From assembly GCA_907163375.1 (NCBI GenBank), contig CAJQUW010015462.1:186001-250000 (forward strand): a stretch of DNA of 64,000 nt. The letters are read 5' to 3'. This document shows positions 25,145 to 38,320 of the stretch, in pieces; positions within the stretch are counted from its first letter, which is position 1, and each line of letters starts with the position of its first letter. The translations under genes and the position numbers were made by a program. The DNA comes from Prostheceraeus crozeri (Eukaryota; Platyhelminthes; Polycladida; Euryleptidae). The notes beneath the pieces were generated by a model. The model did no database searches. It saw only the letters and a program-made list of their open reading frames with translations, and had not been told where the DNA came from.

Positions 25145-25198
25145 ACGGGGGGTCCAATAATTTTCTTGGGGGGCATGTGCCCCCCCAGGACCCCCCGT
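25145..25198. other. Two-tier G/C hairpin at the hAT right end
   Basis: An outer perfect 11-bp stem pairs ACGGGGGGTCC (25145-25155) with GGACCCCCCGT (25188-25198). It encloses an inner stem of six G (25168-25173) and six or seven C (25180-25186). It lies 13 bp inside the transposon terminus. Confidence 0.85.
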
Positions 25199-25226
25199 AG
25201 CGCCACCCCTGCAAGTAGCTAAGTAA

Positions 25227-25291
25227 TAGTTATTGCACTGGGAGCAACAGTCGAGCGCGTAGCGCGAGACTGGCTTCCAGTGCGATAACTA
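25227..25291. repeat. 65-nt palindrome with TTATYGCAC ends
   Basis: The outer arms TAGTTATTGCACTGGGAGC and GCTTCCAGTGCGATAACTA pair with two mismatches. The arms continue with a few more mismatches and small indels to a GCGCG-rich centre. It begins 16 bp beyond the end of the hAT element. A second TTATCGGCACT follows at about 25294. Confidence 0.8.
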
Positions 25292-25689
25292 ACTTATCGG
25301 CACTGCTTTCTGTGCACGGTGTCACACAAATCTTCCCTTTTTCTTGTGTGAGCCATGTGTGAGCACATGTGTAGCACACGTGCAGCACGCTTCAGACCAC
25401 TCTGGCATTGAAACACGAACTGGACATTTCTCTCGTGTAGTTGACAGAGACACGAAGAGATTCAAGAGAAGATGAGAAGTTAAATATGTAGTCAGAATTT
25501 CACTGAGTTGTCTCTTAGTGCCTTGCTTTTATTTTAGATGATCTCCATATGAGGTCAAACATAAAACGTCATTGATTGTTCGTTTAAATCACTTCGATTT
25601 TATTGCAATTTCTAAGGGTGATTTTAGGAATGTTTTATGGAACGTGTTATGAGGAGCACGCGTCATACCGCTGTGGAACAGAAACCCGG

Positions 25690-26790
25690 AGTAATTATTT
25701 CTCTAATATGAGTGACAGCGACATGTGATAATTAATTGGGAGTCTGCAGTCCGAGAATTGAGAGAAGATGATTAGAATCAAATAATTTTAGATTTTCATT
25801 AAAGTGTCTAGTTTCCTTGCTTTTCCATTATCTCTACACTTCATGATTAATAGTCTGGAGTCTAAGAAATTTAAAGATTGTGAGACGCAAGCAGTTAGAA
25901 ATTTTGACACAAGTGTGCATGTTCTATGTTTTCGCTCCATTTTATCACTACATTTGGGCTGACCGCTTTCTTTCCATAACATCGATAATTTCTTCCACTT
26001 CACTATGTGATCAATTTTCTAGGAGCGATAAAGTCCATACGTTTCCTTTGGTGTCAGTTATCTATCTTCTCACTTATTTATGTGCAATTTTATATGTGTT
26101 ATGGTTTTCATCACTCCCAGAACTTCATCCTTCCTTACTTCATGTTTAAAAATTTGCTTTGTGCTGCTTTCTCGATTATATGTGCTCTTCGTTTCTTTGC
26201 ATATACTCATTGGTTGATATTCGCGATTTGCATCAATTAGAATACTTTCAATATTTCGTCCGTTTTTTGGTATATTTCATTATACACGGGGAATGAGATA
26301 GTAGCTTATTATTCACGGAGACTGGAACATAGCCTAGCACAATTAAAATCTGGCAATCATAGCATAATTTGCGTGTTTTAATTATAAATGTGGAGGTGAT
26401 TTACATAGGATTTATTATAACATTAATACTTTTTAACTTTGGGATTTTTTATAACTTTTCATAGAAGTATCTACACTTCAAGATTGATCGCTTTAATTAC
26501 TATAAGAGCAGCACGCGGAATAAATTAATTGTCTGAAGTATAAGAAATTGAAGGATTAAGGCAGCTGCCGGTTCCATGTTTTTGTTGTACTTCATTGCTG
26601 CATCAGGGATGACCGCTTCTACGACAGCAATAACTTATACCACTTCACTATGTAATCAATTTTGGAGGAGTGAGAAAGTCTCCCACGTTTCCTATGGTGT
26701 TAATTACTTTTTCACCTATTCATGTGCAATTGTATCTGAAGTATATTTTTCATCACTCTGAGAACTTTCTTTAAAATTCTCCCGCACGAA
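25690..26790. repeat. Diverged internal duplication (copies ~25840-26145 and ~26470-26775)
   Basis: Both copies contain, in order, CTACACTTCA, AAGAAATT-AAGATT, a GGGMTGACCGCTTCT-like stretch, CCACTTCACTATGT-ATCAATTTT, CGTTTCCT-TGGTGT, TATGTGCAATT or its variant, and TTTTCATCACTC. Substitutions and indels are frequent, so the duplication is old. Weaker resemblance at 25690-25770 suggests a third partial copy. Frames do not stay aligned between copies, so I do not call a gene. Confidence 0.65.
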
Positions 26791-27121
26791 TTAAGAATCT
26801 TGAAATCTTTACATCTTCTTGTGCTGATTACAATTGAAACATCAGAAACAACTTTATCCCGACTATAGAGAGCAAACTAAAAGAAATCACATTAATTACC
26901 ACAAAATCTTAAGCGCCCGATCCATGTTTTGTTTACTGTGTTTGTGTGACATGACCAAGACTTGACTTCATACATTTGTATTCTCGTCCGCAAACAGACT
27001 TCACTTTCAACTCGTGTTGATGATGTAAACACCGCGATTCATTCCATTCCTACACAATGGCATTCACACAGACACATTGCATACAGCCATGATTTGGAGG
27101 AGTGCAATAAGCAACGAAAAA

Positions 27122-27195
27122 AGCTCGCCGTGCGATAACCAATCCACTAGTTGGTTGTCGCACGGGAGCTCTTGTTATCGTTCGCTGTGCGATAA
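27122..27195. repeat. Palindrome pair with GTGCGATAA motif
   Basis: The arm 27122-27142 (AGCTCGCCGTGCGATAACCAA) pairs with 27151-27170 with one mismatch and one indel around an 8-nt loop. It is followed by TTATCGTTCGCTGTGCGATAA (about 27175-27195), itself an imperfect palindrome. The motif is the same as in the palindrome at 25227-25291. Confidence 0.75.
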
Positions 27196-27200
27196 ATATA

Positions 27201-30200
27201 AATGCAAGCATGTACTAGCCGCAAGACAAGCACTGCGAAATGCCAATTAAGTAATGTCATAAAGACCAGGGAAGTGTGACCATTTCTAAGCTTGATTATG
27301 TCATACTACTCCAATGATTAATTAACACAAATACTTCGTCCACCTAGTCTGTCAACATTCAATTATGCCAAAAGTAAGTATATCCGTATAGTAGTCGAAT
27401 TATAAAACATCCATTTCCTAATTGGACAGTGGAAACTTTTAAAGTAGCTGGACATGGAACTGTTGCCTCATTATTTATGCTTTCCTAGTTAATTTAAATG
27501 ATCATGAAAGCCTTCTTTCTAATGTGTAAAATTGTAGTAGGTTACATTGACAAGTACTTCTCGAATAGTCGGCTTTTAATGCAAAATACATGTAAGCATA
27601 ATGGGATACAATTACAGGTGAGTCTGCTGTATGATTGGCAACAAAACAGTAGAATAATCCAGAAAAAATATGTTAAATCTCAGAAGACATCTCAAAAGGA
27701 AAGAAAATTCAAAACGTTGCATGTCCGCCGGGAGGGAGAGAATGTGATCTTTTGAAGTCAGGCTTCTTTTTTGATAAATTGGAGAAAAAACAAGAATTCT
27801 GAAGTGTGCTGTGCTGCGTTCTTAAATTTCTATACATCTTCATAATGCGCCTGCTCAGCCTATTCTTTTGGCAGCAACCTTCAATAATTCAGGAAAAGAG
27901 GCTGTCCATGCAGTTTTTCAATAGTTGAATGACTCGTGTGCTTCTTTCTTTGAATTGAGTGATCTACAGCAACGTAATTGTCAAATTCTCACGTTCACAA
28001 GCAAATTATTTGAGTTTTCAGCTTTGCTCCAAATTCTATTTTATTTCGATGGCAGTTTTGTTTTTGATATTTTCGTTGCTCAATGTTAGATTTTTTCCAG
28101 ACTGAAATTCAATATTACACGTCAATGTTACAGATTCTGCTTGTGAACGTTTTTTTCAATATCAGATGATGTTTCTCTATAATAATGACTTGATGGAAAT
28201 CTGATATTCTCCCTCGAGCTATCAGAAATGCAAATCAACTCACATGAAACTTTGATAATAGAAAATATTTGGGATACTAAACATGAGTGGTGAATTATCG
28301 GGAAAATGTCAAGTTATTCATCAAATATTCAAATGAGAATCATGCAAGTAGAACATGCAATTCTCTCTTTTTGTCGTTTCTCTTTATAATAATAATAATG
28401 TTAGACAACATTTATTTTCAAGACCTCATCAATGAAAGTCGTGAGGCTTCACATAAGAATATTCAATAACATCATATACATAAGTCTATAACAAAAGTGA
28501 ATGAGCGATACATCAGTGTAGCATTTATCATCTCATACAAATAGAGCTTAAAAGAAAATCACAAAGAAAAACCATCATAAGCCAACCTCGCCATTGTGAC
28601 GAAGAAGTAATTACATCTAGCAGAAGCTTTGCATGAAGGGATAGTGTATTTGCTGCTGCCTTTCGACTTTCCAGGAATCAGGCAAGGGTGATTGTCATCG
28701 GAGGCAATGTTCTCAAAGTTTGAATCCTTGCACAACACAGCGATAGTCCATAGGTACAAAAAAGGAGTAATTACAGCTGCCACTACCACAAACAATTTTG
28801 TGACACCTCTACTGCACACGCTCAATCAAGTAACTCTGAATACAATTCAGTTTTACAAAAAATAGGCGAGCAATATTTGATCACAGATCTTATACATGAC
28901 TAGTAAATCTTGCACAGTTGTAGTGTATTCATGAAAGACTTCAAATGTCTCAAAATTTCTATTTTAGACGATGCCTTTTCTACAAATTTTCTCAGTATGT
29001 TCAGTCCGCGAAAGTTTCTGATCAACTATCACAACAAGAATACATGTATGGTCAACCACTTCAATGTTTGCAAGAAAATAAGGGCGACGATCAAATTTAC
29101 TGTTATGAACATTTGAATGCATTTATCATAATTGATATTCATTTTGTTAGCCAATGTCCACTCTTTAAGGGGAACGCCGCCACTGCAAAAATATTTCCCC
29201 CTGCTGTAAAACTGAAGGATGGGATATACGAGTACTTTAACATCAGTTAGGGTGTACAGTGCACATGTGCGTATGGGTGGAATACTGACATATTCCCCCT
29301 TAATATGTAAACCGTCTCCGTCCCTCCTGTTGCTCCGATCTTGCGACTGCCTGACTGAGCCATAGAATGTTAAGACACCAAACTAAGAAACCTATTGCTA
29401 AAAATCCTGCCGCCAAGAAACCCCGGCTCGCGAAAGCTCGGACATGTACATATTTTTTAGCAATAAAATGTAAATATTTTTAGCAGCAAACTTATTCTTG
29501 GGGAAACGAGACAAACTGGTGTGATATCCACAATGAAATTACTTGGAGGATATGCAAATTGATCAATACATGGTCGAGCTACGACCATGGAGAGAACGCT
29601 GTGCCCCAAAATGAGCAGGTCAATGCGAGGGAGTGTTACTATCCCATTCACTTTCGCTGCAAACGAACGTGGATTTTAAGCAGCATAGTTTTTCCTGAGC
29701 AAGAGTCAGTAGTGTTCTCTGAGTCTGGAACAACTTTTCTTGTTCAACTGCAATTTTATAATCTTTTGACAACAATCACTGACTTTTACTCTAATTCATA
29801 TTACATTGCCCTCTAATTTCTTTAATCTGGTGTAGTTTCCCACAGCCAATGATCTACTATTTTGCATTGAATAAAATGCTTTTAATGAATTACTCACATT
29901 TCGTGATATTTCGTGTCAGATATAGACAGTTTGGATATCTTGTTCGGCTGAAATGCTTCATGTCGTGCTGAGTGTGGATTTCCGACGGCTGCAGATCTCT
30001 AATACCTATTTTGAAAGGTTTGGACTTTCGTCTTTCGGACGCAGAGCAAGTGCATAACAACAGCCCCATTGAGGCGGTGACTCGATGAAAATATGAAAAT
30101 GACTAAGCATCGTGAGGAAAGGTGTCATTATGACTAAATTTCCCATGTCATACAGTACAGTTTTTTAATATTCTTCACTTACACATCGAGTTGAAACATG

Positions 30201-33200
30201 TATCCCCACATGTTTAATCGTAGAACTAAATAATTCATATTTCAAATCGTGATTTTAAATTATGGAATTGCTGATAGCAGTTCGGACAGCAGTGATTTAT
30301 CAAAAATGTTGAAGTTCATTCAAATTCACAGTCAGCACCAGCAAGGAAATGTACAAACATTCTTTGATAGATAATGAGACCATTACAGTTTACTTTCCGC
30401 TGCAATTGTTCCCGTGCTATCCAACAGATCTGTTCAACGAAACGAGAAATAATTATATGTACCAGTAATTCACATCTTTCAATTTCCGTTTTTACTTTAT
30501 TTATTTCTATGCTCAAAGACTGTAGCCAGTCATATAATTTGAGAAAATGAAAATGTGGAATCAATAGTTAACTAAAAGCACTGCGCATGCATTTCCTATG
30601 TAGCAGCACGACAATTCTCTACATCTACTTGCATATGTGCAGTTCTACATTATTGAAGATTGTTATTAGGATTCTCAAGACATGTTTGATCTTTCCTCCT
30701 ATGTGCACAGCAGTTGGATATCTATTTTCACACGTTGTATATGTCTACAAATTCTAACTATTGCATTCATCAAATGAACACATCTATCTGAGAAGGGACT
30801 ATCGAAATGATGTAAATAGACTGCATAAACATAATCAGCATTTAATCAAATCAATTATTTCTTTTGAAACAGATTTTATGAGATCGAATGTCAAGATTCA
30901 AAGCATTGACAGTACTGCTTTTTTGGAATATTTACTCAACCTGATATTCAGCACTCATTATCATCTTTCACAAATATTATTTTTGTATTGCCACCTGTGA
31001 TATCAAAGAAAGCACTACATGAACCGAAAAGCTGGTTCATGTTTTTATTTTTCTAGAAATACTTTCTTGTGCGTATTCGTGATGAGTAATTTTTCGCTAT
31101 TTCCTTTAATGGAAAGTTTTGTATTCAAAAGCTTCTTACAAAAATAGGCAATAGTTTTTCAGATTGAAACCGAAATTGTCAGATGTCAATTTGAAGAGTT
31201 ATTTAAATGTTATTGAACATACCAATTTGAGCGCTTTCATTCACTAAATCTATTCACATGTGGATACGATATAATGAAATTTAGTGATAAACTCTTTATT
31301 GATGTGAAAAGTGGGCAAAGCAGCATGTAACAAATAAAACAGTCCTTGATCATTAAATAGATTAATAAACAGCTGTCCCACAGGCTGTGTTTCAAATTTT
31401 TAAGTTTTTTGTATTTATTTTCATTTGCTTCTCAATACGGCATTTTCAATCTCTTCTTTTCAATCAAACTACCTATTAAAGGAATCAAACTTCAAATAAA
31501 GGGATCAATAAGGATTGATATAAACTTCAAATAAAAACTTTTGAGGGGCTTCATTTCAAAAAGTGTATTGACAGGAGATAGAATAGCATATACTGATGCA
31601 TGTAAAGTAATCCTTCCTTATTGACTAGTTATACTCTGAATTATCACGTCAGGGCCTACTTTTCGAAAGAGCTCTTATTTTAAGAGATCTCTTTTTTTAC
31701 GAAACCCCGCACGTGTATTAGACATACGAGTTCCCAACGAAAGACAGTTTGATAGGTCCATCTGACATCGGCTTTGTGAGCAGTAAGCTGAAGCTGTATA
31801 GAATTCTGCTTTAAATTCTGCTATTTATTGGAGAAGGGCTAGAACTTGGTTATGTCAGACAAATTTGATTCAGAAGGGTATTGATTATGATACTTCATCG
31901 TCTCTTGCTTTCCAGTGTAAAGTGCAGATGCTTATTTGTTCCTTTCGTTCTCTATTTATTGAATGTATGCTTTGCATATTTCTACATGCTAAAACGGTAT
32001 GTGACACACGAAAATTCTTCTTCTTGTCAATTTGGTGAAAACAATTAATTTTTGCCAAGTATGCAACGTTAACGGAAATATGGCTAATGTACTCGCAAGA
32101 AAGTCTCATCACATTAAGAATTTTAAGGACCTATTCTTTCGTCAATTCGATCTAAAAATTCAAAATGACGATTGGTGGTACTATAAACTGTTTATGGTTT
32201 CGAACTATGCTTTGCAGTTCTAAATAATCAAATTGATAAAGGGCGTCTTTGTATTTCCATTTGAATATGGGCATATAATACATAAGAGAAGTTTCTTATA
32301 TGTATCACGGTAAATAATCATGGTAAATGACATAAAACAGAATTACTATCGATAGTTAATCTGATGCCGATTCAAGCTGATATTAATTAGGGCACTAATT
32401 AAAACAGTCCATTAGTATATGCACTGTAGCACTAGACTTCTACATGCATGAATCCCGACTTTGATGCTCTTTAATGCAAAATTCGCAACTAAGAGACTAC
32501 TGATTACATAGTTAGAAAATTCCATCATGTCGAATTCTTCTGACTAAATGAAAAGGAAAATAGCGTTACAAGCACTGAAATGTCATATTCATTCATACAA
32601 TGAGAGAGAGAATTAATTGACATCACAGTCAATAAGGTGCCATCGTTTATAAGATCAAGGCTGAAAAATGTTTTCGATTTTTTGTATAAAGTAAGGAGAG
32701 TTGATTCAATGTTTGGAAATCCTACTTGCTTCATGCAATATAGAATATGAGGAGATAAACAGCATGATAGAAGTACTTTCCCTCGATCAAAAAATAAGCA
32801 GTATTTGCATATCGAACATAAAACAAACCTCGAATAGCTAATGTAACTAACATGCAGCTAAATACGTGTATGTATGCATGTACATAGAGTATGTGAAGAT
32901 CTCAAAGTGTCATGTGAGATATCATCAGTTGAATGAATCGTGCATCGCACGTTATTCAAAAGCCACATGAATGTTGTCAAGAAAAGTAGAAATTAAGATC
33001 TGTGATAAGTAAGATATCATATTGAAGTAGTTCCTGAATATATTTGATATGCAATTAGATTACCTAATCTTCATTATTAATCTTCGTGTAATTTTCACAC
33101 GTAGTAGTAGGCTATTCATGTCTTAAAAATGGCAATTTGTTTACAGTAAATCATTTCTGTTGACAGATATTTGGTTTTCCTCTTTTAGAACAATGAATAT

Positions 33201-34079
33201 TTAATTCTATCAAAACTGATTGATCCAAATCAACTATTTTTGGTAGAATTAAAAATTCGTCGTTTTAAAAAAAATTAAGACACAACTGTGTTAACAGAAG
33301 TTCTTTGGGCTTATTGTAGGCAAATTGCCATTATCACGATGAAGCTATCACATATGAAAATTTCAAACTCGCATGCGAATGCAATGACTTTATTTGAATT
33401 ACTTCATGCAAAAACCAAGACGCGTATTGACCAGAGTTGCTCACCTCTCCGTATACAAGCGAACTATAGCGCAGGCGATCAGTGAAGTACACGCAGTGCA
33501 CATAATATACACACATAGCACATACAATGTATGATTTAATAATGTCCTTTAAACAACGGTCCTTCTTGTTACATAGCCACTTTGACATGTTCCATCATCT
33601 GACCAATTGATAGGAGTAGTACGACGCCATATATTCGAAAAAATAAGGATATTGGACTGGCCAAACTGTAATCGCAATTCCCAATCTATGATAAAATTTC
33701 CAAAAGATGATGATCAGCCTGTCTATACTTTAGGTTGCATGTCTGAAATATTTAATCTCGAAATAGTCATGTTTTGCCTTCCAGCTAAGCATGGTGTTGT
33801 TCCGACATGATTGGCATTTTGCACATTCCGAATGTAAACAGCACAAAGACAGCATGATAGTTGGCTAATTTAGACGTCAATTTAAGGAAATAATCATAAC
33901 AGCAACGAGAATTGCGTAACTGTAGGAATCACCATTACTTCTTTCTTAACTAATCAAGATTGATGTTATACTTTTGCCTGATGAAGAAGAGGATCAATTC
34001 ATAGTAAAATTGAAAATAAGATATAATATACTGTATTTGTCAGTTCTTGCAGAGCAACATAGCGCACAATACAACTCTG
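27201..34079. other. AT-rich sequence without recognised features
   Basis: Apart from an ATA microsatellite near 28388 and a small hairpin ACATGAACC/GGTTCATGT at 31017-31042, I see no bounded repeats, RNA genes or credible coding sequence. Confidence 0.55.
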
Positions 34080-34185
34080 CCACTATTACTACTGAATCAG
34101 AGTCAAAATAAAAGGAGTCCGGATCTTCCACACCGACTCCAGCCAAAAGGTGGAACTCCTGATCTCCGACTTTGAAATCCACGTT
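34080..34185 (-). repeat. Degenerate GGAGTC/GACTCC-rich patch
   Basis: On the minus strand GGAGTC, CGGAGATC, GGAGTTCC, GGAGTCGG and GGACTCC recur over ~100 bp, followed by TTTTATTTTGACTCTGATTC. Similar GACTCC-rich termini occur on some hAT-derived MITEs, but no boundary was found. Confidence 0.3.
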
Positions 34186-36668
34186 GTGCGATCTTAATCA
34201 CTTCAACCACCGATAATTACCGTATCTCTACGTTTAAGCGTTTATCTTAAGTATCAAAGCGTAAAGGTGTCATCAAAAATTGATTGATCAAAATAAATTG
34301 CATGCTTTGGCTGAAGTTGTGCAGAAAATTGAATTTCTTGACAATTTCTTGAAATAAATATTGGATTGACTTTTACTTCTATTAAAATTAGTTGACTACT
34401 GTAAACTTGACTGAGAATTTTACCGATATACCGCATATTGACGAACTAAGCAAACATTTAATCAGAATGCATTGGACATTTCCAAATACAATCAATATTT
34501 GCGACAGTAGAATTATTCTTCACACATTTTTCGCAATTAGGAAAGAGGAACATACAAAGTATTTACGTGCAGGCTTCCATTCAGTGGATCTAAGTACATT
34601 CATCTTCAATTGACTTCTAAAGATTCTAGAGAAATTATGATTGGTGAGGCACTAATATTCAGCATCTTTATCGTTCAAAAAACAAATTTCTTTTGATGCC
34701 ATGAGCTTTCATGCATGCATGAAATTATATACAACATTAAAGTCCAATGATAAGTGAAACTACACCCATTTATATAGCAGGTTTATTAGGTAGTTTGAGA
34801 TAGGTAGAATTGAAAGACGTGGGTAGAAGTGTTAAAGGATTTCCATGCGCGAGTAATTGATTGCCGATACTGTATAGTTGCAGAGAATGAATTGCCTCTT
34901 GCTATAATTGACATTAATTGATTCTTCCGTTCAATTTACTTAATTGAAATGATCATTTTGTAACAATGATAGCATCACCATAGTGCATTTTCTGCATTAA
35001 GGATTCTTCCAAAACAATGATGAGATTCTTCTCTTTATGACAAATTGTTTTGTACAAATGAGACAAAAATCTATCAAAATTGAAAATTCGTCGATTGCAT
35101 CATCAACAACTTGTTTTGCTCCCTGATCCTGGCTTCGTAATCTTTGCAACATTTAATATGCAATTGTTTTGTATGTGTTGTGACGGATGAAATCTATCAC
35201 TGCAAAACAATGAAAAATGTTAGTTACGGAAATTAATGATTTTCATAAAGACATTTTGTAAATAGACTGGGTGTGAGCTTCCCTGTAACTGACAATAGGG
35301 ACAATAAAATATCATCAGCCGAAACATGTCATCTGTATGCTGTAGCTGATTACTTATCCAAAGAGGTTTATTTCATCTTCAGTTCCAAGAATATCGATGT
35401 TTTCGCTTATCATCATCATCTTATCATGAAGGGTTTCTGCAATAGATTCTGCAACACCCGCATCATGTCTTTAGGAGTACAGAATTCGTATATTGAGATT
35501 ATTATCTCTGATATTTCTTTGCTTGCTGATGTCGACTAATTCAAACAGTGCTTGAAAATTATATTTGCATCTTAAAACATTGAGAACAGAAATAAAAATC
35601 GCTTGCAGCCTAGTTGATGCATAATGATGCATTAATTGGCGACATTAATATTCTAGCTGTCTCGAAAACTTAAGTTTGTGATGAGAAATTGATAAGTTAA
35701 ACATCATAATTGAATAATGCAAATTTGATCTCTAGACGACCTCCAAAAAAATTAGATGAATGATTGTGAAACATAATTGAATCAAAAGTCAGATTCTAGT
35801 AAAGCTCTCATTTGATGCTACTGCTACAGTATTTTGAGAGTCAATCAGGATTTCCAGCAGTTGTGAAGTGTCGGGTGTAGGGATCTGCCTGTTGGTTGGA
35901 TAAATTGGCATCTCTGAAGAATTTTCGAATAGGCTACCCGCAGGCTACTTCTCAGAGGGGATGCAATGAGAGTGCTAATGCATTGTATGAAATATACATG
36001 AACAGATGTAAGGATTTTCAGAAGAATTGAATAGTAAATATATAATCCTTAATCGTCATTACTTCAATCTGGCTAAAAGAAATAAACATTAATGCTCGGA
36101 TTTTAGTTATTTGAATCTAGTGAATTAGTATAGTTATTTGAATTTTCATCACAGCATAACTGCAACTTGCCTAATGTTTCCGAGTTATCATTCCTATGTG
36201 CAAGCAGATTCTGTGAGATTTGCAAATGTTATCTTTGTAAACATAATTTGGTCAGACCTTCTTGTGTTATTTGTCTTGTGGATTGATTATGAACATACGA
36301 TACATGTAGATTTTGAAACGGCCACATTCAACAAAATGCATCGGAAACAGACTATAATGACTTTGCCTTATTGCGTATTTAAGTGTAGAAACATACATTA
36401 AACTTGTAAAAAATCTAGCAATGTACTAGTACCTTATTTTTACCGAGTAGGTAGGTTGTCAGTCAATATTTCTATTGTTAAGATGTGATGTTCATAAATC
36501 TTCAATTCCAAATTAGACGGAATCAAATACGGAGTATTAAAGATCGTCTAATATGACTACGAAAAATACCACTTAAAAATGCCACCGTTCATCTTAGCAC
36601 TTTCATTGAAAATGGTGTTGATATGATTCACATAGTAGATCCTTTTGATTCCAAAATAACGCGTGGAA
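34186..36668. other. AT-rich sequence without recognised features
   Basis: Nothing that can be supported beyond chance-length open frames. Confidence 0.55.
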
Positions 36669-36796
36669 AGATAAATCTAAATTTATTTTCTTTAATTACA
36701 GTTCTTGAACTGAAAAATTAATTTATAATAAATCTAAATAGATAAATCTAAATTTATTTTCTATAATTACAGTTCTTGAATTGAAAAATTAATTTA
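36669..36796. repeat. Two-copy tandem duplication (~71 bp period)
   Basis: AGATAAATCTAAATTTATTT and the following AATTACAGTTCTTGAA-TGAAAAATTAATTTA are present at 36669-36725 and again at about 36740-36796 with very few differences. A recent local duplication. Confidence 0.92.
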
Positions 36797-38237
36797 ATTG
36801 ATAAATTCCTGAAATGCACATTGAAGGTAAATCTTTGCACAATTAGTAGATTCTCACAAGGCATGGTCATAATACATTACTATATGAATCACAAGTCTTA
36901 ACAAATCAGTTTATGTATTGTAAATAAAATGTATGAACAAAGTTGCATGCATGAACAGGAAAACATCGCTTTAGACAGAAATTGGAACACTAGAAAATAG
37001 AAATGACTGTGACCATGACACAGAATTGAAAAATGATCACAACAAAATATATATTTAAGTCATTCGTTATTGCTGTCATCGGTTTATATTACTCGTAGCA
37101 ATAATAACTGTATCTGTAAATTATCAGTGAGAAAAAATGTTGTTGATAAAGTACAAAGCCCCGTTTTGGCAGATCTTATTATCATCAGGTGATATTAAAA
37201 TCACTAATTACGCGACAGATTCTACCAGATGTCCCTGGGCTTGAAATAAGGTGAAGTACCACTTTTGAATTCATTTGCATTTAGAACATTAATCTCTGTG
37301 TCAGTAAGTGCGTTTCATTGTTTTATGATGTCACCTGTGAAAAATCAGGATCGGTAGGCGGTATTTGCTCGCTATGATCGCTGTATTACTGTCTTCAATT
37401 GAATGCCGAGGTTGGACAGATAGGACGAGAACTCAAAAATTTAATCGGCTTTGAAGCCTGTACGAGGAAAAATTATTTTGCACAGATAGATCATTTTGTA
37501 GCGAACTCGTTGAGCCTTCAAGCTTAAAAGGTTAAGTTTCTGTACGAGTTTTGTTTGTACTTAAATTGTTTACCAGTCAGGAAAAAATCATTGAAAAACG
37601 TTAAAATCCACACTATGTATTACAATTCAAGAATTTTGTCGAGCATGATGTTTGTATACTATTGTCACTGAGCTTCTAAGCTCACTTAGTTCATTACATC
37701 CAGCTTTCTATCAGGACAGTGGTTTCGATATGGATTAATTGCACGATTACCCGAATACAGGATATCGGAAAATTGAACATTGTAAATCCTGCAAATTATT
37801 ATTTATTGCCGCACTATGAATAATACCGATGCTGGTTTTCTTGATGTCATAAATTAATCAATTACATTTAGTAAATTCGTTATCTTTACAATAAATAAAA
37901 ATAAGACATCGAAAAGATATGCATGACAGTGAAAATAGGGAGAAGAGAGAATGAGAGTTAGCGCAGGCCTTTGGGGTCGCTAATTTGGCTCAAAGGTTTC
38001 CTCTCTGTACATCAAATTGCTTTCAGCATTCGACTTTGATCTAAATTTAACTGAATTTACCTGAGTAAGGGATTAATCAGAATTAATTGGTTCAAGGATT
38101 TCAACCAGTACACTAACGCAATTCCGCGGATTCAGCATTCGTCTACATTAATGGAAGGAATTGTCGATGAAATGCCATGTTAATTAGGTCATCAGCACAT
38201 TGAATAGATGCAGTCTGCACGAAAACCTCAAATGCTG
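36797..38237. other. AT-rich sequence without recognised features
   Basis: No gene or bounded repeat recognised. Confidence 0.55.
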
Positions 38238-38310
38238 CGATAGCTTGATGGTTGAGGTCTTGGACAGCTGTCGCTAACGTCGCGGGATCGGATACATCCA
38301 AAGGCATTTT
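38238..38310 (+). mobile_element. tRNA-like sequence, probable SINE head
   Basis: Over 73 nt there is an A-box-like TAGCTTGATGGTTGAGG and, at the expected distance, a B-box-like GGGATCGGATACATCC, which is the layout of a pol III type 2 promoter. It does not fold into a clean tRNA with an obvious anticodon arm or CCA-proximal stem that I can verify, so a tRNA-derived SINE or tRNA pseudogene fits better than a working tRNA. A perfect 18-bp palindrome GGCATTTTTAAAAATGCC follows at about 38303-38320. The element's 3' end is undefined. Confidence 0.4.
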
Positions 38311-38320
38311 TAAAAATGCC

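Larger units (their letters stand above)
21864..25211. mobile_element. hAT-type DNA transposon, long non-autonomous copy (3.35 kb)
   Basis: The terminal inverted repeats CAGTGGTGGCGC (21864-21875) and GCGCCACCCCTG (25200-25211) differ at one of 12 positions. They are flanked by a perfect 8-bp direct repeat CAAGTAGC (21856-21863 and 25212-25219). CAG-type termini with an 8-bp duplication indicate the hAT superfamily. Both ends carry TGCCGAC motifs: two on the left (21912, 21933) and three on the right (25103, 25125, 25140) plus a GGCCGAC variant (25097). They are candidate subterminal transposase-binding repeats. I could not recognise a hAT transposase inside. The interior is AT-rich with only short open frames, so this is a deletion or cargo derivative, or one whose transposase has decayed beyond recognition. 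The perfect duplication argues for a relatively recent insertion. Confidence 0.87.

Noticed and set aside
28559-28825. 88-codon minus-strand frame with a hydrophobic N-terminus resembling a signal peptide
   Set aside because: It starts with TTG, not ATG, and lacks homology; length is within chance.
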